From Rhodococcus oryzae (GTDB taxonomy: Bacteria; Actinomycetota; Actinomycetes; Mycobacteriales; Mycobacteriaceae): a stretch of DNA of 64,000 nucleotides. The stretch spans positions 1 to 64,000 of the forward strand of contig NZ_SUMD01000005.1 in the NCBI RefSeq assembly GCF_005049235.1. Reading direction: 5' to 3'. The translations under genes and the position numbers were made by a program. Under the pieces are notes generated by a model, which saw only the letters and a program-made list of their open reading frames with translations, ran no database searches and was not told the origin of the DNA. Positions 49,093 to 57,479 of this stretch are shown piece after piece (position 1 is the first letter of the stretch; each line of letters begins with the position of its first letter).

Positions 49093-50747
49093 CGGACCTG
49101 CCCTTCCTCGCTACGGCCGACCGCGTCTATCGCAGCGGCGAGGACCTCGCGGTCGTCGAATGGGTGCTTCACCCCGTTGATCTCCTGTCCGATCTCGTGT
49201 CCCTTGCCCGCGACGAGGACCACGTCCCCCGGCCCGGCCCAGCGGACGGCATCGGCGATGGCCTCCGCTCGCTCCGCGAACTCGCGGACCTCCGCGCGCG
49301 CCGCCTCGGGCACGCCGAGCGCGCCCTCGCGGACCGCCGTGCGGATCGCGGCCGGGTCCTCGGTGCGCGGGTTGTCGTCCGTGATGATCACCAGGTCTGC
49401 TCCCCTGGCGCTCACCTCGCCCATCATCGGCCTCTTGCCCTGGTCGCGGTCGCCGCCTGCGCCGACCACCACGGCCAGCCGGCCCGCCGACTGGCCGCGC
49501 AGTGTCGCGATGACCGCCTCGAGCGCGGCCGGCTTGTGCGCGTAGTCGACGACCGCCAGGAAATCCTGTCCGCGGTCGACCCGTTGCACCCGACCCGGCA
49601 CGTCCACCGACCCGATGCCGGCGGCGGCCCGCTCCGGGTCGACGCCTGCCGTGGCCAGTGTCGCCAGTGCCAGCAACGCGTTGGCCACGTTGTAGTGGCC
49701 GGGCAAGCGCAGCGCGACCGGCAGCGACCCGGTGGGTCCGTGCGCGAGGAACTGCTGCGAACCGTCCTCGGCCGAGACGACATCGGAGGCGGTCCAGTCC
49801 GCTCCACCGGTGGTGGTCGAGACAGTCGTCGGTGGTGCCTCGGCCGAGGCGATCTCCGCCATCCGGCTGCCCCACTCGTCATCGACGCACACCACGGCGC
49901 GGCGGGCGCGAACGGTGGAGTCCCGGGCGAACAGCCTGGACTTGGCCGCGAAGTAGTCGTCGAGTCCGTCGTGGAAGTCCAGGTGGTCCTGGGAGAGGTT
50001 GGTGAACGCGCCGATCGCGAAGTCGGTTCCGTCCACCCGGCCGAGCGCGAGCGCGTGGCTCGAGACCTCCATCACCACGGTGTCCAGCCCGCGCTCGAGC
50101 ATCACCGCGAAGAGCGCGTGCAGCTGGGGCGCCTCGGGTGTGGTCAGCGCGCTCGGCACGCGGCGCCCCTCGATCCGGGTCTCGATGGTCCCGACCAGCC
50201 CGGCCCGGCGGCCGGACGCGGTCAGCCCGGCCTCGATCAGGTACGCGGTTGTCGTCTTGCCCGAGGTTCCGGTGATCCCGATGACCTGCAACCGATCCGC
50301 GGGCCGCCCGTAGACGGTGGCCGAGACCTCACCGAGGACGGACCTCGGATCCGGGTGCACCAGCACCGGCAGCGCGGTCGCCGGGGCGAGCGCCTCCAGC
50401 GCGGCCAGGCCCGCGGGGTCGGTCAGCACGGCAACGGCACCGCGTTCGAGGGCGGACGCGGCGAACTCGGCTCCGTGCGCGCGGGCTCCTGGCAGTGCGG
50501 CGAACAGGTCCCCCGGCTCGATGCTCTGGGCGCGCAGCTCGACCCCGGTCACGGAAACGGGGGCGGCGCCCGCGGCGGGAGCGGTGGCAGCGGTGTCTGC
50601 GACCCACTGGACCCGCGCGCCGATCAGCTCGGCCAGCGCGGTCACCGGCGTCTGCGGTGGGTGTTCGGGGCGCAGGTCGCCAGGCACGGAGCCTGCGGAG
50701 CCTGCCACCTCTCCCGTCGAGTGCTGCGGAGTGTTCGTCCCTTGCAC
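49089..50747 (-). CDS. murE: UDP-MurNAc-dipeptide-meso-diaminopimelate ligase
   Basis: Adds the third stem-peptide residue. 552 residues. P-loop IGITGTSGKTTTAYL, carbamylated-lysine site YFAAKSRLF, and TDDNPRTED, whose DNPR marks specificity for meso-diaminopimelate, the diamino acid of Mycobacteriales walls. The extra N-terminus (1-30) carries SAGSVPGD encoded by a core shared with the ileS repeat. The GTG at 50747 has GAGAGGAG 10 bases upstream. It is separated from pbpB by 150 bases, the only real break between mur genes. Confidence 0.98.
   Translation of the reverse strand: MQGTNTPQHSTGEVAGSAGSVPGDLRPEHPPQTPVTALAELIGARVQWVADTAATAPAAGAAPVSVTGVELRAQSIEPGDLFAALPGARAHGAEFAASALERGAVAVLTDPAGLAALEALAPATALPVLVHPDPRSVLGEVSATVYGRPADRLQVIGITGTSGKTTTAYLIEAGLTASGRRAGLVGTIETRIEGRRVPSALTTPEAPQLHALFAVMLERGLDTVVMEVSSHALALGRVDGTDFAIGAFTNLSQDHLDFHDGLDDYFAAKSRLFARDSTVRARRAVVCVDDEWGSRMAEIASAEAPPTTVSTTTGGADWTASDVVSAEDGSQQFLAHGPTGSLPVALRLPGHYNVANALLALATLATAGVDPERAAAGIGSVDVPGRVQRVDRGQDFLAVVDYAHKPAALEAVIATLRGQSAGRLAVVVGAGGDRDQGKRPMMGEVSARGADLVIITDDNPRTEDPAAIRTAVREGALGVPEAARAEVREFAERAEAIADAVRWAGPGDVVLVAGKGHEIGQEINGVKHPFDDREVLAAAIDAVGRSEEGQVR
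50688..50701. repeat. Copy of the ileS-type GC-rich element core in murE
   Basis: GGAGCCTGCGGAGC here is identical to the core of the two ileS copies and is read in the same frame (SAGS). It falls in the non-conserved N-terminal extension of MurE. Confidence 0.5.
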
Positions 50748-50897
50748 GGGCAGGTGGCTCCTCTCGGGTTCGAATCGGTGGCTGGGCTGCTGGCCGACGT
50801 GTCAGGTTACCGGCGAACTGTCACAGACTGGACTCGGTCATCGACTACGCCGTCGACAACGCGGTGTGGCCTGCCCCGCGGCCCGTCTCGCCGACAG
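50748..50897 (-). promoter_or_regulatory. pbpB-murE intergenic region with possible internal promoter
   Basis: 150 bases with no gene. On the minus strand TAACCT (50804-50809) fits a TANNNT -10 about 57 bases before the murE GTG. No good -35 is seen. An internal dcw promoter here is plausible because all later mur junctions overlap. Confidence 0.35.
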
Positions 50898-52769
50898 TCA
50901 GTCGGCCTGGAGCACCAATTGTCGTCCGGGATCGGCTGACAGCGGGACCCGGTCCCGCTGCAGCATCCAGGAGGCGATGTTGTGGAACAGAGGCGCAGCG
51001 GACTGGCCACCCGAACCGTCGGCGCTGCGGACGGGGGCGTCGAGCATGATGCCGACCACAAAACGTGGGTTGTCCGACGGAGCGATCCCCGCGAAGGTGA
51101 TCCAATAATTCGAGTTCGAGTAGCACTTGCAGGCGGGATCCACCTGCTGCGCGGTTCCGGTCTTGCCGCTGATCTGGTAACCGTCGACTGCTGCCGGTGC
51201 GCCGGTGCCCTGCTGGTATCCCATGGGATCACGCTGGGTGACCGACCGGAACATGTCTCGCACCGTCGTCGCGGTCTGCGCGCTGACCACCTGGATGCCC
51301 TCCGGGCGCTCGGTCTCGGACCGGTTCCCGTCGGCGTCGACCGTCGCGCGGACGACCCGTGGCGGGATCCGGACCCCGTCGTTCGCCATCGCCTGGTACA
51401 TGCCGGTCATCTGCAGCAGCGTCATCGACAGGCCCTGACCGATGGGCAGGTTGGCGAAGGTGCCGCCCGACCACTGGTCGCGGCTGGGGACGTCGCCCGC
51501 GCTCTCGCCCGGCAGACCGACGTCGGTGCGCTGGCCGAGCCCGAAGCGGGTCAGCATGTCCGCGAAGCGGTCCTCCCCCACCCGCTGCGCGAGCATCAGC
51601 GTGCCGACGTTGGAGGACTTCCCGAAGACTCCGGTCGAGGTGTACGGCGCGACACCGTGCGACCAGGCGTCCTTCACCGACACGCCGGACATCTGGATCG
51701 AGCCCGGAACCTGAAGCACCTCATCGGGTTTGGTGAGCCCGTATTCGATCGCCGCGGCCGCGGTGACGATCTTGTTCACCGAGCCGGGTTCGAACGGCGT
51801 GCTCACCGGCAGGTTGCCCAGCTCGGCCTTGCCGCTGTTGCCGAGCCCCAGCGACGGGTTGAAGGTGTTGTCGTTCGACATCGCGAGCACCTCGCCGGTG
51901 TGCGCGTCGAGAACCACCGCGGAGGCGTTCTTCGCGCCGGAGAGGTTCTTGGCCTGCTGCACCTGCTGCTGCACGTAGTACTGGAGATCCGAGTCGATCG
52001 TGAGCTCGACGGTCGAGCCGTCGACCGCGGGCTGCTTGTCGCGCCAGCTGCCGGGGATGACGGCGCCGTCCGAACCCTGGTCGTAGGTCTGGGAGCCGTC
52101 GGTCCCTGCGAGCGTGGAGTCGAGCGAATCCTCCAGCCCGAGCAGACCGTGGCCGTCCCAACCGGTCGCGCCCACCAGGTTCGCGGCGAGCGAGCCACCG
52201 GGGTACTCACGGATGTCCTGACGCTCGAGGCCGATCTCCGGGAAGTCCTCGCTGAGCTTCGCGGCCACAGCCGGATCCACACTGCGGGCCAGGTAGACGA
52301 AGGTCTCGTTGCTCTTGAGCTGTGCGAGCAGGTCCTTCTTCGGCGCGGCGTCGCCGAGCTTGGCGTTGACACCCTTGGCGATGGCCTCGAGCCGCTCGTC
52401 GACCGTCGGCGCCTTCTCACTCTTCGCGCGGGCGGCCTCGAGTTCCTTGCGCACCTTGGTCGGCTGGAAGGTCAGCGCCTTCGCCTCCATCGTGAAGGAG
52501 ATGGGGTTGCCGCGGCGATCGGTGATCGAGCCCCTTGTCGCAGGGTCGATCACGGTCACCGAACGCTGATTCGCGGCCTCGGCCGAAAGCTTGGGCGCCT
52601 CGATGCCCTGGATCCAGAGCAGCTGCACCGAGGCGACCCCTAGCGCGATGAACATGGTGACGCGGCCCGTCCGGTACCGGAACCGGAACGAGGAGGTGTC
52701 GTCCTGGCGGGCACCGCGTCGAACCGGCGCACGACGCGGTGCGGGTGCGGGCGCGGTACCTCGGGTCAC
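50898..52769 (-). CDS. pbpB: Septal transpeptidase PbpB (FtsI, class B PBP)
   Basis: Cross-links septal peptidoglycan, partner of FtsW. 623 residues: proline/arginine-rich cytoplasmic tail, one membrane helix (about 36-55), PBP dimerisation domain and transpeptidase domain. Active-site motifs: S330-x-x-K333 in PGSVNKIV, SSN at 385-387 and KTG at 536-538 in SGKTGTAQQ. A CKC pair (DPACKCY) follows the KTG motif. The stop of ftsL overlaps its start by 4 bases. Confidence 0.98.
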   Translation of the reverse strand: MTRGTAPAPAPRRAPVRRGARQDDTSSFRFRYRTGRVTMFIALGVASVQLLWIQGIEAPKLSAEAANQRSVTVIDPATRGSITDRRGNPISFTMEAKALTFQPTKVRKELEAARAKSEKAPTVDERLEAIAKGVNAKLGDAAPKKDLLAQLKSNETFVYLARSVDPAVAAKLSEDFPEIGLERQDIREYPGGSLAANLVGATGWDGHGLLGLEDSLDSTLAGTDGSQTYDQGSDGAVIPGSWRDKQPAVDGSTVELTIDSDLQYYVQQQVQQAKNLSGAKNASAVVLDAHTGEVLAMSNDNTFNPSLGLGNSGKAELGNLPVSTPFEPGSVNKIVTAAAAIEYGLTKPDEVLQVPGSIQMSGVSVKDAWSHGVAPYTSTGVFGKSSNVGTLMLAQRVGEDRFADMLTRFGLGQRTDVGLPGESAGDVPSRDQWSGGTFANLPIGQGLSMTLLQMTGMYQAMANDGVRIPPRVVRATVDADGNRSETERPEGIQVVSAQTATTVRDMFRSVTQRDPMGYQQGTGAPAAVDGYQISGKTGTAQQVDPACKCYSNSNYWITFAGIAPSDNPRFVVGIMLDAPVRSADGSGGQSAAPLFHNIASWMLQRDRVPLSADPGRQLVLQAD

Positions 52770-53506
52770 CCGCGACCGCCCGCGTTACCTGCCTGTCCGG
52801 TGTCCGGGGTGGGCCTGCTCATGGGTACCAATTGTTCACCCTGTGCCTGCAGCTGCGGCTGATTGGCCGCCAACGGCGCGCCGGGTCGGGGGGCCGTCGC
52901 GGTCGGGGCTGCCGGCCGGGTGGTCGGCACCGGGGCCGCGGTGTTGCCGGTCCGCGGCGTCCCGCTCGACTGCGCGGGCGACGGGGGGTTCAGCGGCGCC
53001 GCGGGTGCGCCCTGCGCCGGCGTCGGCTTGCCGACGATGTCCACCGAGCCGTCCGGGTTCACGACGAGCCGAGCGACGTCCTTCGCCGGGATCATGCCGA
53101 GCTCGGTTGCCTTGCGGGCCAGCTCCGGCGCGGAGTTGCCCTCGCGGACATCGCGCTCGAGTGCGGAGCGCTGCTCCATCAGGTCCTGGTTGTGCGCCTT
53201 GGCCGCACTGAGCTCGTAGGAGTCCTCCGCGGCCCGGGTGGTCAGCACCAGGGTCAGCGCCAGTCCCACGGACAGCATGCCGATGATGGTGGCGACGAAC
53301 GGGATTCGCGCCGCGAAGTGACCGCGGCGACGGTCCGCCACCTCGCCGACCGGCTGGATCGCGGCACGCTGCTGCCGCCGCTCGTATGCGCGTTGCGCGG
53401 CGGTGGAACGCTTGCCCGCGGCAACCGCGGCGCGACCGCGCCCCCTGGGCCTGACGACACCGGCATCAGTGGATCGAGAACCGCCCGGCCTCACGGGAAC
53501 TGTCAT
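52766..53506 (-). CDS. ftsL: FtsL-type divisome protein
   Basis: 246 residues: basic cytoplasmic part (1-64), one membrane helix (about 68-90, [21 protein letters not shown]), a short extracytoplasmic coiled coil ([20 protein letters not shown]) and a long Pro/Ala/Thr-rich tail (about 160-246). This matches the septum-formation initiator/FtsL-like Rv2164c, larger than E. coli FtsL. It regulates FtsW-PbpB with FtsQ. The gene overlaps rsmH and pbpB by 4 bases each. Confidence 0.9.
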   Translation of the reverse strand: MTVPVRPGGSRSTDAGVVRPRGRGRAAVAAGKRSTAAQRAYERRQQRAAIQPVGEVADRRRGHFAARIPFVATIIGMLSVGLALTLVLTTRAAEDSYELSAAKAHNQDLMEQRSALERDVREGNSAPELARKATELGMIPAKDVARLVVNPDGSVDIVGKPTPAQGAPAAPLNPPSPAQSSGTPRTGNTAAPVPTTRPAAPTATAPRPGAPLAANQPQLQAQGEQLVPMSRPTPDTGQAGNAGGRG

Positions 53507-54519
53507 GCCGTCACCCTCCTGGAAATCCGTTCGGCACTACGCAATCGGACCGGGGCCGACCGCGGGTTTTCCTCTATCTCCTGCTCGCTCGCCCGTTCCG
53601 CCCCACGGGTGAGCAATGCGAACTCCGCACCCATGCCCGGCAGCTCCATCGGGAGCCCCTCCGGACTGCGGGACTTGGTGCGGGGTGTCAGTTCCTGCTT
53701 GACGATTCGGTCCTCCAGCGACTGGTAGGACATGAAGACCACACGCCCGCCGACCGCCAGTGCATCGAGCGCAGCCGGGATCGCCGCGCGTAGCGAATCG
53801 AGCTCTCCGTTGACCTCCACCCGAAGAGCCTGGAAGGTCCGCTTCGCGGGGTGGCCACCGGTGCGCCGCGTGGCCGCTGGGATCGAGGCGTACAGCACCT
53901 CGACCAACTGCGCACTGGTGGTGAACGGCTCGATCTGCCTGCGGCGCAGGATCTCTGATGCGATCCGGCCGGCGAAGCGCTCCTCGCCGTAGGTGCTGAG
54001 CACCCTGGCGAGATCACCGTGGCTGTAGGTGTTGAGCACATCGGCCGCGGTCAGTCCCTTGGTGGGGTCCATCCGCATGTCCAGCGGCGCGTCCACCGAG
54101 TAGGCGAAGCCTCGCTCGGCCTCGTCCAGCTGCATCGACGAGACGCCGAGGTCGAACAGGATTGCGTGCACCGACTCCACCGGCGGCAGTCCCGCCTGCT
54201 CGAGCGCCGGGACGATTCCGTCATACCTGGTGTGCACCAACGTGACTCGATCGCCGAACGGCGCCAGCCGCTTGCCTGCGATCTCGAGAGCGTTGGGATC
54301 GCGGTCGAGTCCGATCAGGTGCAGACCCGGGTAGGTCCGCAGGAAGTGTTCGGAGTGGCCGCCGAGGCCGAGTGTCGCGTCGATCATCACCGCGCCCGCG
54401 GCGTCCGGCGCAACCGCCGTCAGCGCCGGTCCGAGCAGTTCGTCCGCGCGACCGAGCAGCACCGGGACGTGCCCGAACTCGCCGGTGGAGGCGGGGCCGT
54501 TTGCCTCATCGTCCACCAT
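53503..54519 (-). CDS. rsmH: 16S rRNA (cytosine-1402-N4) methyltransferase
   Basis: SAM-dependent methylation of C1402 in 16S rRNA. 338 residues. SAM loop [35 protein letters not shown] and the C-terminal [13 protein letters not shown] motif are all present. The ATG at 54519 has GGAGG 5 bases upstream; the frame extends further but without a site. 169 bases separate it from mraZ. Confidence 0.97.
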   Translation of the reverse strand: MVDDEANGPASTGEFGHVPVLLGRADELLGPALTAVAPDAAGAVMIDATLGLGGHSEHFLRTYPGLHLIGLDRDPNALEIAGKRLAPFGDRVTLVHTRYDGIVPALEQAGLPPVESVHAILFDLGVSSMQLDEAERGFAYSVDAPLDMRMDPTKGLTAADVLNTYSHGDLARVLSTYGEERFAGRIASEILRRRQIEPFTTSAQLVEVLYASIPAATRRTGGHPAKRTFQALRVEVNGELDSLRAAIPAALDALAVGGRVVFMSYQSLEDRIVKQELTPRTKSRSPEGLPMELPGMGAEFALLTRGAERASEQEIEENPRSAPVRLRSAERISRRVTA

Positions 54520-54688
54520 TGCTGCCTCCGGGTCTTGAGTGCTTCGGGAATTTCCGATCGCGAAGGGGGAAGAGTGGCGAATGCCTCGAGGTCCCTGTCC
54601 GATTGACCGAACCTGGCGCTGGGGAAGTGCGTCAGGGTCGGCGTTCGGGCAGAGGCCTCGCGGCACTCGCCGTACGGCTCTGGCTGGG

Positions 54689-55120
54689 CTAGAAGATCTC
54701 GCCCAGTGACTCGGCTCTGGCTTGTGAGTAGCTCTCTTCGTGCTCCTCGAGGTAGCTCTGCCACGCCTGCGCGTCCCAGATCTCGAGGAAATCGACCGAT
54801 CCGATGACCACGCACTCCTTCGACAACCCCGCGTAGCGGCGGTGGTCGACGGAGAGGGTGATCCGTCCCTGGGCGTCGGGATGCTGCTCATCGGTGCCTG
54901 CCGCCAGGCCGCGCACAAACGCGCGGGCCTCGGGGTTGCTGCGTGATGCTGCGGCGGCTCGGCGTGCGAGAGCGGCAAACTCTTCTCGGGGATACACCGC
55001 GAGGCTGTGGTCCTGCCCTTTCGTGACCATCAACCCTCCCGCCAGTGCATCTCGAAACTTCGCGGGCAACGTCAGCCGCCCCTTGTCGTCGAGCTTCGGC
55101 GTGTAGGTACCGAGAAACAT
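54689..55120 (-). CDS. mraZ: Transcriptional regulator MraZ
   Basis: Ring-forming SpoVT/AbrB-type regulator at the head of the dcw cluster. 143 residues with two MraZ repeats, each with a DxxxR signature: [13 protein letters not shown] and [13 protein letters not shown]. The ATG at 55120 follows GGAGG by 7 bases; an upstream in-frame start at 55180 lacks support. In other bacteria MraZ binds repeated GTGG-type boxes before its own gene; such boxes are present here. Confidence 0.96.
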   Translation of the reverse strand: MFLGTYTPKLDDKGRLTLPAKFRDALAGGLMVTKGQDHSLAVYPREEFAALARRAAAASRSNPEARAFVRGLAAGTDEQHPDAQGRITLSVDHRRYAGLSKECVVIGSVDFLEIWDAQAWQSYLEEHEESYSQARAESLGEIF

Positions 55121-55191
55121 CTCGACACCTCCACCCTGCGTCCGATTCGAACGTCCTAGGCCCTTGCGGTCCGTCTGCACGTTCCGCTGCG

Positions 55192-55217
55192 CACCACGTT
55201 ACCCCACTTTCCTCCAC
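55192..55217 (-). promoter_or_regulatory. mraZ: MraZ-binding boxes
   Basis: Read on the minus strand, GTGGAG (55212-55217), GTGGGG (55202-55207) and GTGGTG (55192-55197) follow each other with exact 10-bp period and 4-base spacers, 72 bases before the mraZ ATG. This is the array expected for MraZ (TGGGN boxes). A -10-like TAAATT (55228-55233) lies just upstream, so bound MraZ would block the promoter start region. Confidence 0.8.
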
Positions 55218-55485
55218 ATTCAATGCCAATTTAGGGTTCCACGCCCGCAATCTGCATCAAAAGACCAGTTCACAGCGGTGGTGCGATGTGGGGAAAAACT
55301 GTGCGATCTTCCCCACTGCCGGGGCGTCACGGCGAGGTGCGCCACCAGCCCGTACTGAAATCCCAGGTCAGACGGGTGCGGCGAGACGCTCACACCGAGC
55401 TCGACCGGCCCGGGGAGGAATGTGGGGGAAAAGTGGGGGGGGACGGTGGGGATCGCGGCGACACCACCGACACGACCAATGCAAA

Positions 55486-55515
55486 AGCGGCGTGACACCT
55501 AGGTGTCACGCCGCT
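55486..55515 (-). terminator. Perfect 30-bp palindrome terminator after the DUF3040 gene
   Basis: AGCGGCGTGACACCT and its exact complement form a 15-bp-arm palindrome with no spacer; on the minus strand it is followed by TTTTGC. It lies 48 bases past the stop of the DUF3040 gene, so it fits an intrinsic terminator that also insulates the dcw promoter. Confidence 0.82.
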
Positions 55516-55563
55516 CCGCTGTTGCCTGCCGCCCGGACTCTTGCCTACGCTGCGGCGTTTCAG

Positions 55564-55992
55564 CTACTCCTGTTCGAATCTCCGCTTGAACCGGTCTTCC
55601 ATGCGCGAGGAGAATCCCCCGCTGCTGCCGCCCTTGCGGCCGTCAGCACGCTTGCCTGCGACCGACCCCTTCGCGGGGCTGCCGGCCTCGTCAGGCACTG
55701 CCGAGAGGCCCTTCTTCGATCCCCGCATGAGGAACAGGACCCCGGCTCCAAACATCACTACGAAACCGAGCAGGCTGATGATCGGGAAACCGCCCGGCTT
55801 GAACGGGAGCGCAACGCCCGCGACCAAGAGGACGAGTCCGAGAAAGAAGAGAGCTCCAGCCTGAAGTCGACGCTTGCTCGAAGCCGCACGCATACGGCCT
55901 CCCCTCACGGAGGAAGCAAATTTCGGATCTTCGGCGTAGAGCGCGCTCTCGATCTGATCGAGCATCCGCTGCTCGTGCTCGGAGAGTGGCAC
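55564..55992 (-). CDS. DUF3040 membrane protein
   Basis: 142 residues of the DUF3040 family (Rv2169c type): LSEHEQRMLDQIESALYAEDPKFA at the N-terminus, two hydrophobic helices (about 46-64 and 69-90) and a basic, Gly/Lys/Arg-rich tail. Found next to the dcw cluster throughout Mycobacteriales; function unknown. The GTG start has GAGG 4-5 bases upstream. Confidence 0.92.
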   Translation of the reverse strand: MPLSEHEQRMLDQIESALYAEDPKFASSVRGGRMRAASSKRRLQAGALFFLGLVLLVAGVALPFKPGGFPIISLLGFVVMFGAGVLFLMRGSKKGLSAVPDEAGSPAKGSVAGKRADGRKGGSSGGFSSRMEDRFKRRFEQE

Positions 55993-56158
55993 GGTACCTC
56001 CCCCGGCACTAAAGGTGGCGACCGATCCGTTGGGACGAAGCGGCGGGTTTCCGACGTTGGCGGCTACCTGTCGTCAATGATACGAGTACACGTGGCGGCG
56101 TACCACCTAGTCCATCGACGAGATGCCAACTTATTTCGCTCGCACCGCAGATCCCCTG

Positions 56159-56647
56159 CTAGGCAGACCTCCCCACCAACGTGTGCGGCGCGCCATCGAG
56201 GTGATTGTCGCCACCGAGATGATCCTCGACCGCGGTGAGGAATCGAGAGACCTCGCGGTGGAAATCATCGGCCTCGCCCAGCGTGATCGTGCGCGAGATG
56301 CCGGCCTCGATGGCCGCCCTGGTGGCCGAGTACCCGGCGAAGAACTCCGACCACCCCGCGAGTGACGGTTCGGCGCGCGCGAGCAGCACCCACGCGCTAC
56401 GCGATCCGGTGCGTTGCCGTTGCTCGCCCCCGAGCGCGGCCCCGGCACCACGGAGCGCGGCGAGGTACGCGGAGCGGAACCGTTCGGACGCGTCCCGCGC
56501 CCCTGCCGCCTCGGCCAGCAGCGTGTCCGCACGGTCGAGCAGCGCCCGCGCGCGGCGCGACACCGGGGCCTCCACCCGCGACACCGAGTGTCGTGCCGAT
56601 GACGCCGGAGCCCCCACCCGGAGGGCCGCCCTTGCCTGAATTGCCAT
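56159..56647 (-). CDS. SAV_6107-type HEPN-domain protein
   Basis: 162 residues, mainly helical, matching the small actinobacterial SAV_6107 HEPN family: ARALLDRADTLLAEAAGA, then RFRSAYLAALRGAGAAL and FFAGYSATRAAIEAG. HEPN domains are often RNases in toxin-antitoxin or defence systems, marked by R-x4-6-H; I do not see a clear such motif here, so an RNA-cleaving role is doubtful. AGGAGGT lies 9 bases before the ATG. It is divergent from the GNAT gene, with a 13-bp inverted repeat in the shared region. Confidence 0.82.
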   Translation of the reverse strand: MAIQARAALRVGAPASSARHSVSRVEAPVSRRARALLDRADTLLAEAAGARDASERFRSAYLAALRGAGAALGGEQRQRTGSRSAWVLLARAEPSLAGWSEFFAGYSATRAAIEAGISRTITLGEADDFHREVSRFLTAVEDHLGGDNHLDGAPHTLVGRSA

Positions 56648-56711
56648 CTTCCGAACACCTCCTGCGCAACCACGCCACCCGCCGGTACGACCGGTCAGGC
56701 CTTAGGGTCGG

Positions 56712-56750
56712 AATCCGGCGAAGCCCGCTTCCCTCGCGCTTCGCCGGATT
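56712..56750. repeat. 13-bp perfect inverted repeat in the HEPN/GNAT divergent region
   Basis: AATCCGGCGAAGC (56712-56724) and GCTTCGCCGGATT (56738-56750), loop 13 bases. It stands 65 bases before the HEPN start and 70 before the GNAT start. An AT-rich stretch (56771-56788, ATATTCAATATAG in its middle) next to it probably holds the divergent promoters. The repeat could be an operator or a leader hairpin of the HEPN transcript; there is no T-run. Confidence 0.75.
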
Positions 56751-56819
56751 GCCGACATCGAACATTCGTTCGACATATTCAATATAGCTGCCCCCACCGA
56801 CACGTCGTCAAGAGAGAGG

Positions 56820-57470
56820 GTGAGTCCGGTCGGTATCAACACGACACCCCTGCTGGTCGAGCTGTCCGCGCAGGAACTACGGCGCCGCATGGCCGAGGCT
56901 CTGGCCATCTACGTCGAGGCCATGGACTACCCGAAGGGGACCGAGTTCCACCGGGCCCCGATGTGGGCCGAACACACCCATCGGCCCGGCTGGCGCGCGG
57001 TCGCCGCGATCGTCCCCCACGACGGCGACGGCGACGATCCCGGCTCGAGCGAGGGCACCATGGTCGGCATCGCCTACGGCTACCGTGGCGCCCCGCACCA
57101 GTGGTGGCACCAGCAGGTGCGCGAGGGGATGCACCGTTCCGGCGCCGACGAACGGCGGATCCACGAGGTCCTCGGCGACTACTTCGAGCTGACCGAACTC
57201 CATGTGGCACGTGCCGCACAGGGACACCGCACCGGCGAGGCGTTGCTCCGCAGGCTCCTCGAAGACCGGCAGGAGAGTCACGTACTGCTGTCCACCCCCG
57301 AGGTCGACGGCGAGGACAACCGCGCCTGGCGTCTCTATCGCAGGCTCGGATTCACCGATGTGGTGCGGCATTTCACCTTCACCGGCGACAACAGGCCGTT
57401 CGCGGTGTTGGGGCGACTGCTGCCGCTCGCCGCCGAAGGGACCGAGAACGCGCACTCCCCCAGCCGATAG
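56820..57470 (+). CDS. GNAT-family N-acetyltransferase (Rv2170-like)
   Basis: 216-residue acetyl-CoA-dependent acetyltransferase. The acetyl-CoA loop is AAQGHRTGEALLRRL, preceded by the beta-4 strand LTELHVAR; AWRLYRRLGFTDV is the C-terminal GNAT motif. Gene position and length match M. tuberculosis Rv2170, reported to acetylate protein lysines. GTG start with GAGAGG close upstream. It ends 9 bases before crtO, suggesting cotranscription. Confidence 0.88.
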   Translation: MSPVGINTTPLLVELSAQELRRRMAEALAIYVEAMDYPKGTEFHRAPMWAEHTHRPGWRAVAAIVPHDGDGDDPGSSEGTMVGIAYGYRGAPHQWWHQQVREGMHRSGADERRIHEVLGDYFELTELHVARAAQGHRTGEALLRRLLEDRQESHVLLSTPEVDGEDNRAWRLYRRLGFTDVVRHFTFTGDNRPFAVLGRLLPLAAEGTENAHSPSR

Positions 57471-57479
57471 CCTGGACAG

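Larger units (their letters stand above)
55121..55563. other. dcw promoter region with further GTGGGG repeats
   Basis: 443 bases without a credible gene. Besides the MraZ boxes it holds an inverted repeat GTGGGGAA (55288-55295) / TTCCCCAC (55309-55316), and a plus-strand series of GTGGGG at 55422-55427, 55433-55438 and 55446-55451. The last series has irregular spacing (11 and 13 bp) and faces no plus-strand gene. These may be extra binding sites for MraZ or another regulator. The right end contains the DUF3040 terminator. Confidence 0.55.

Noticed and set aside
55220-55498. A 92-codon minus-strand frame upstream of mraZ
   Set aside because: No ribosome site, unusual composition, and it covers the promoter, MraZ boxes and repeats.
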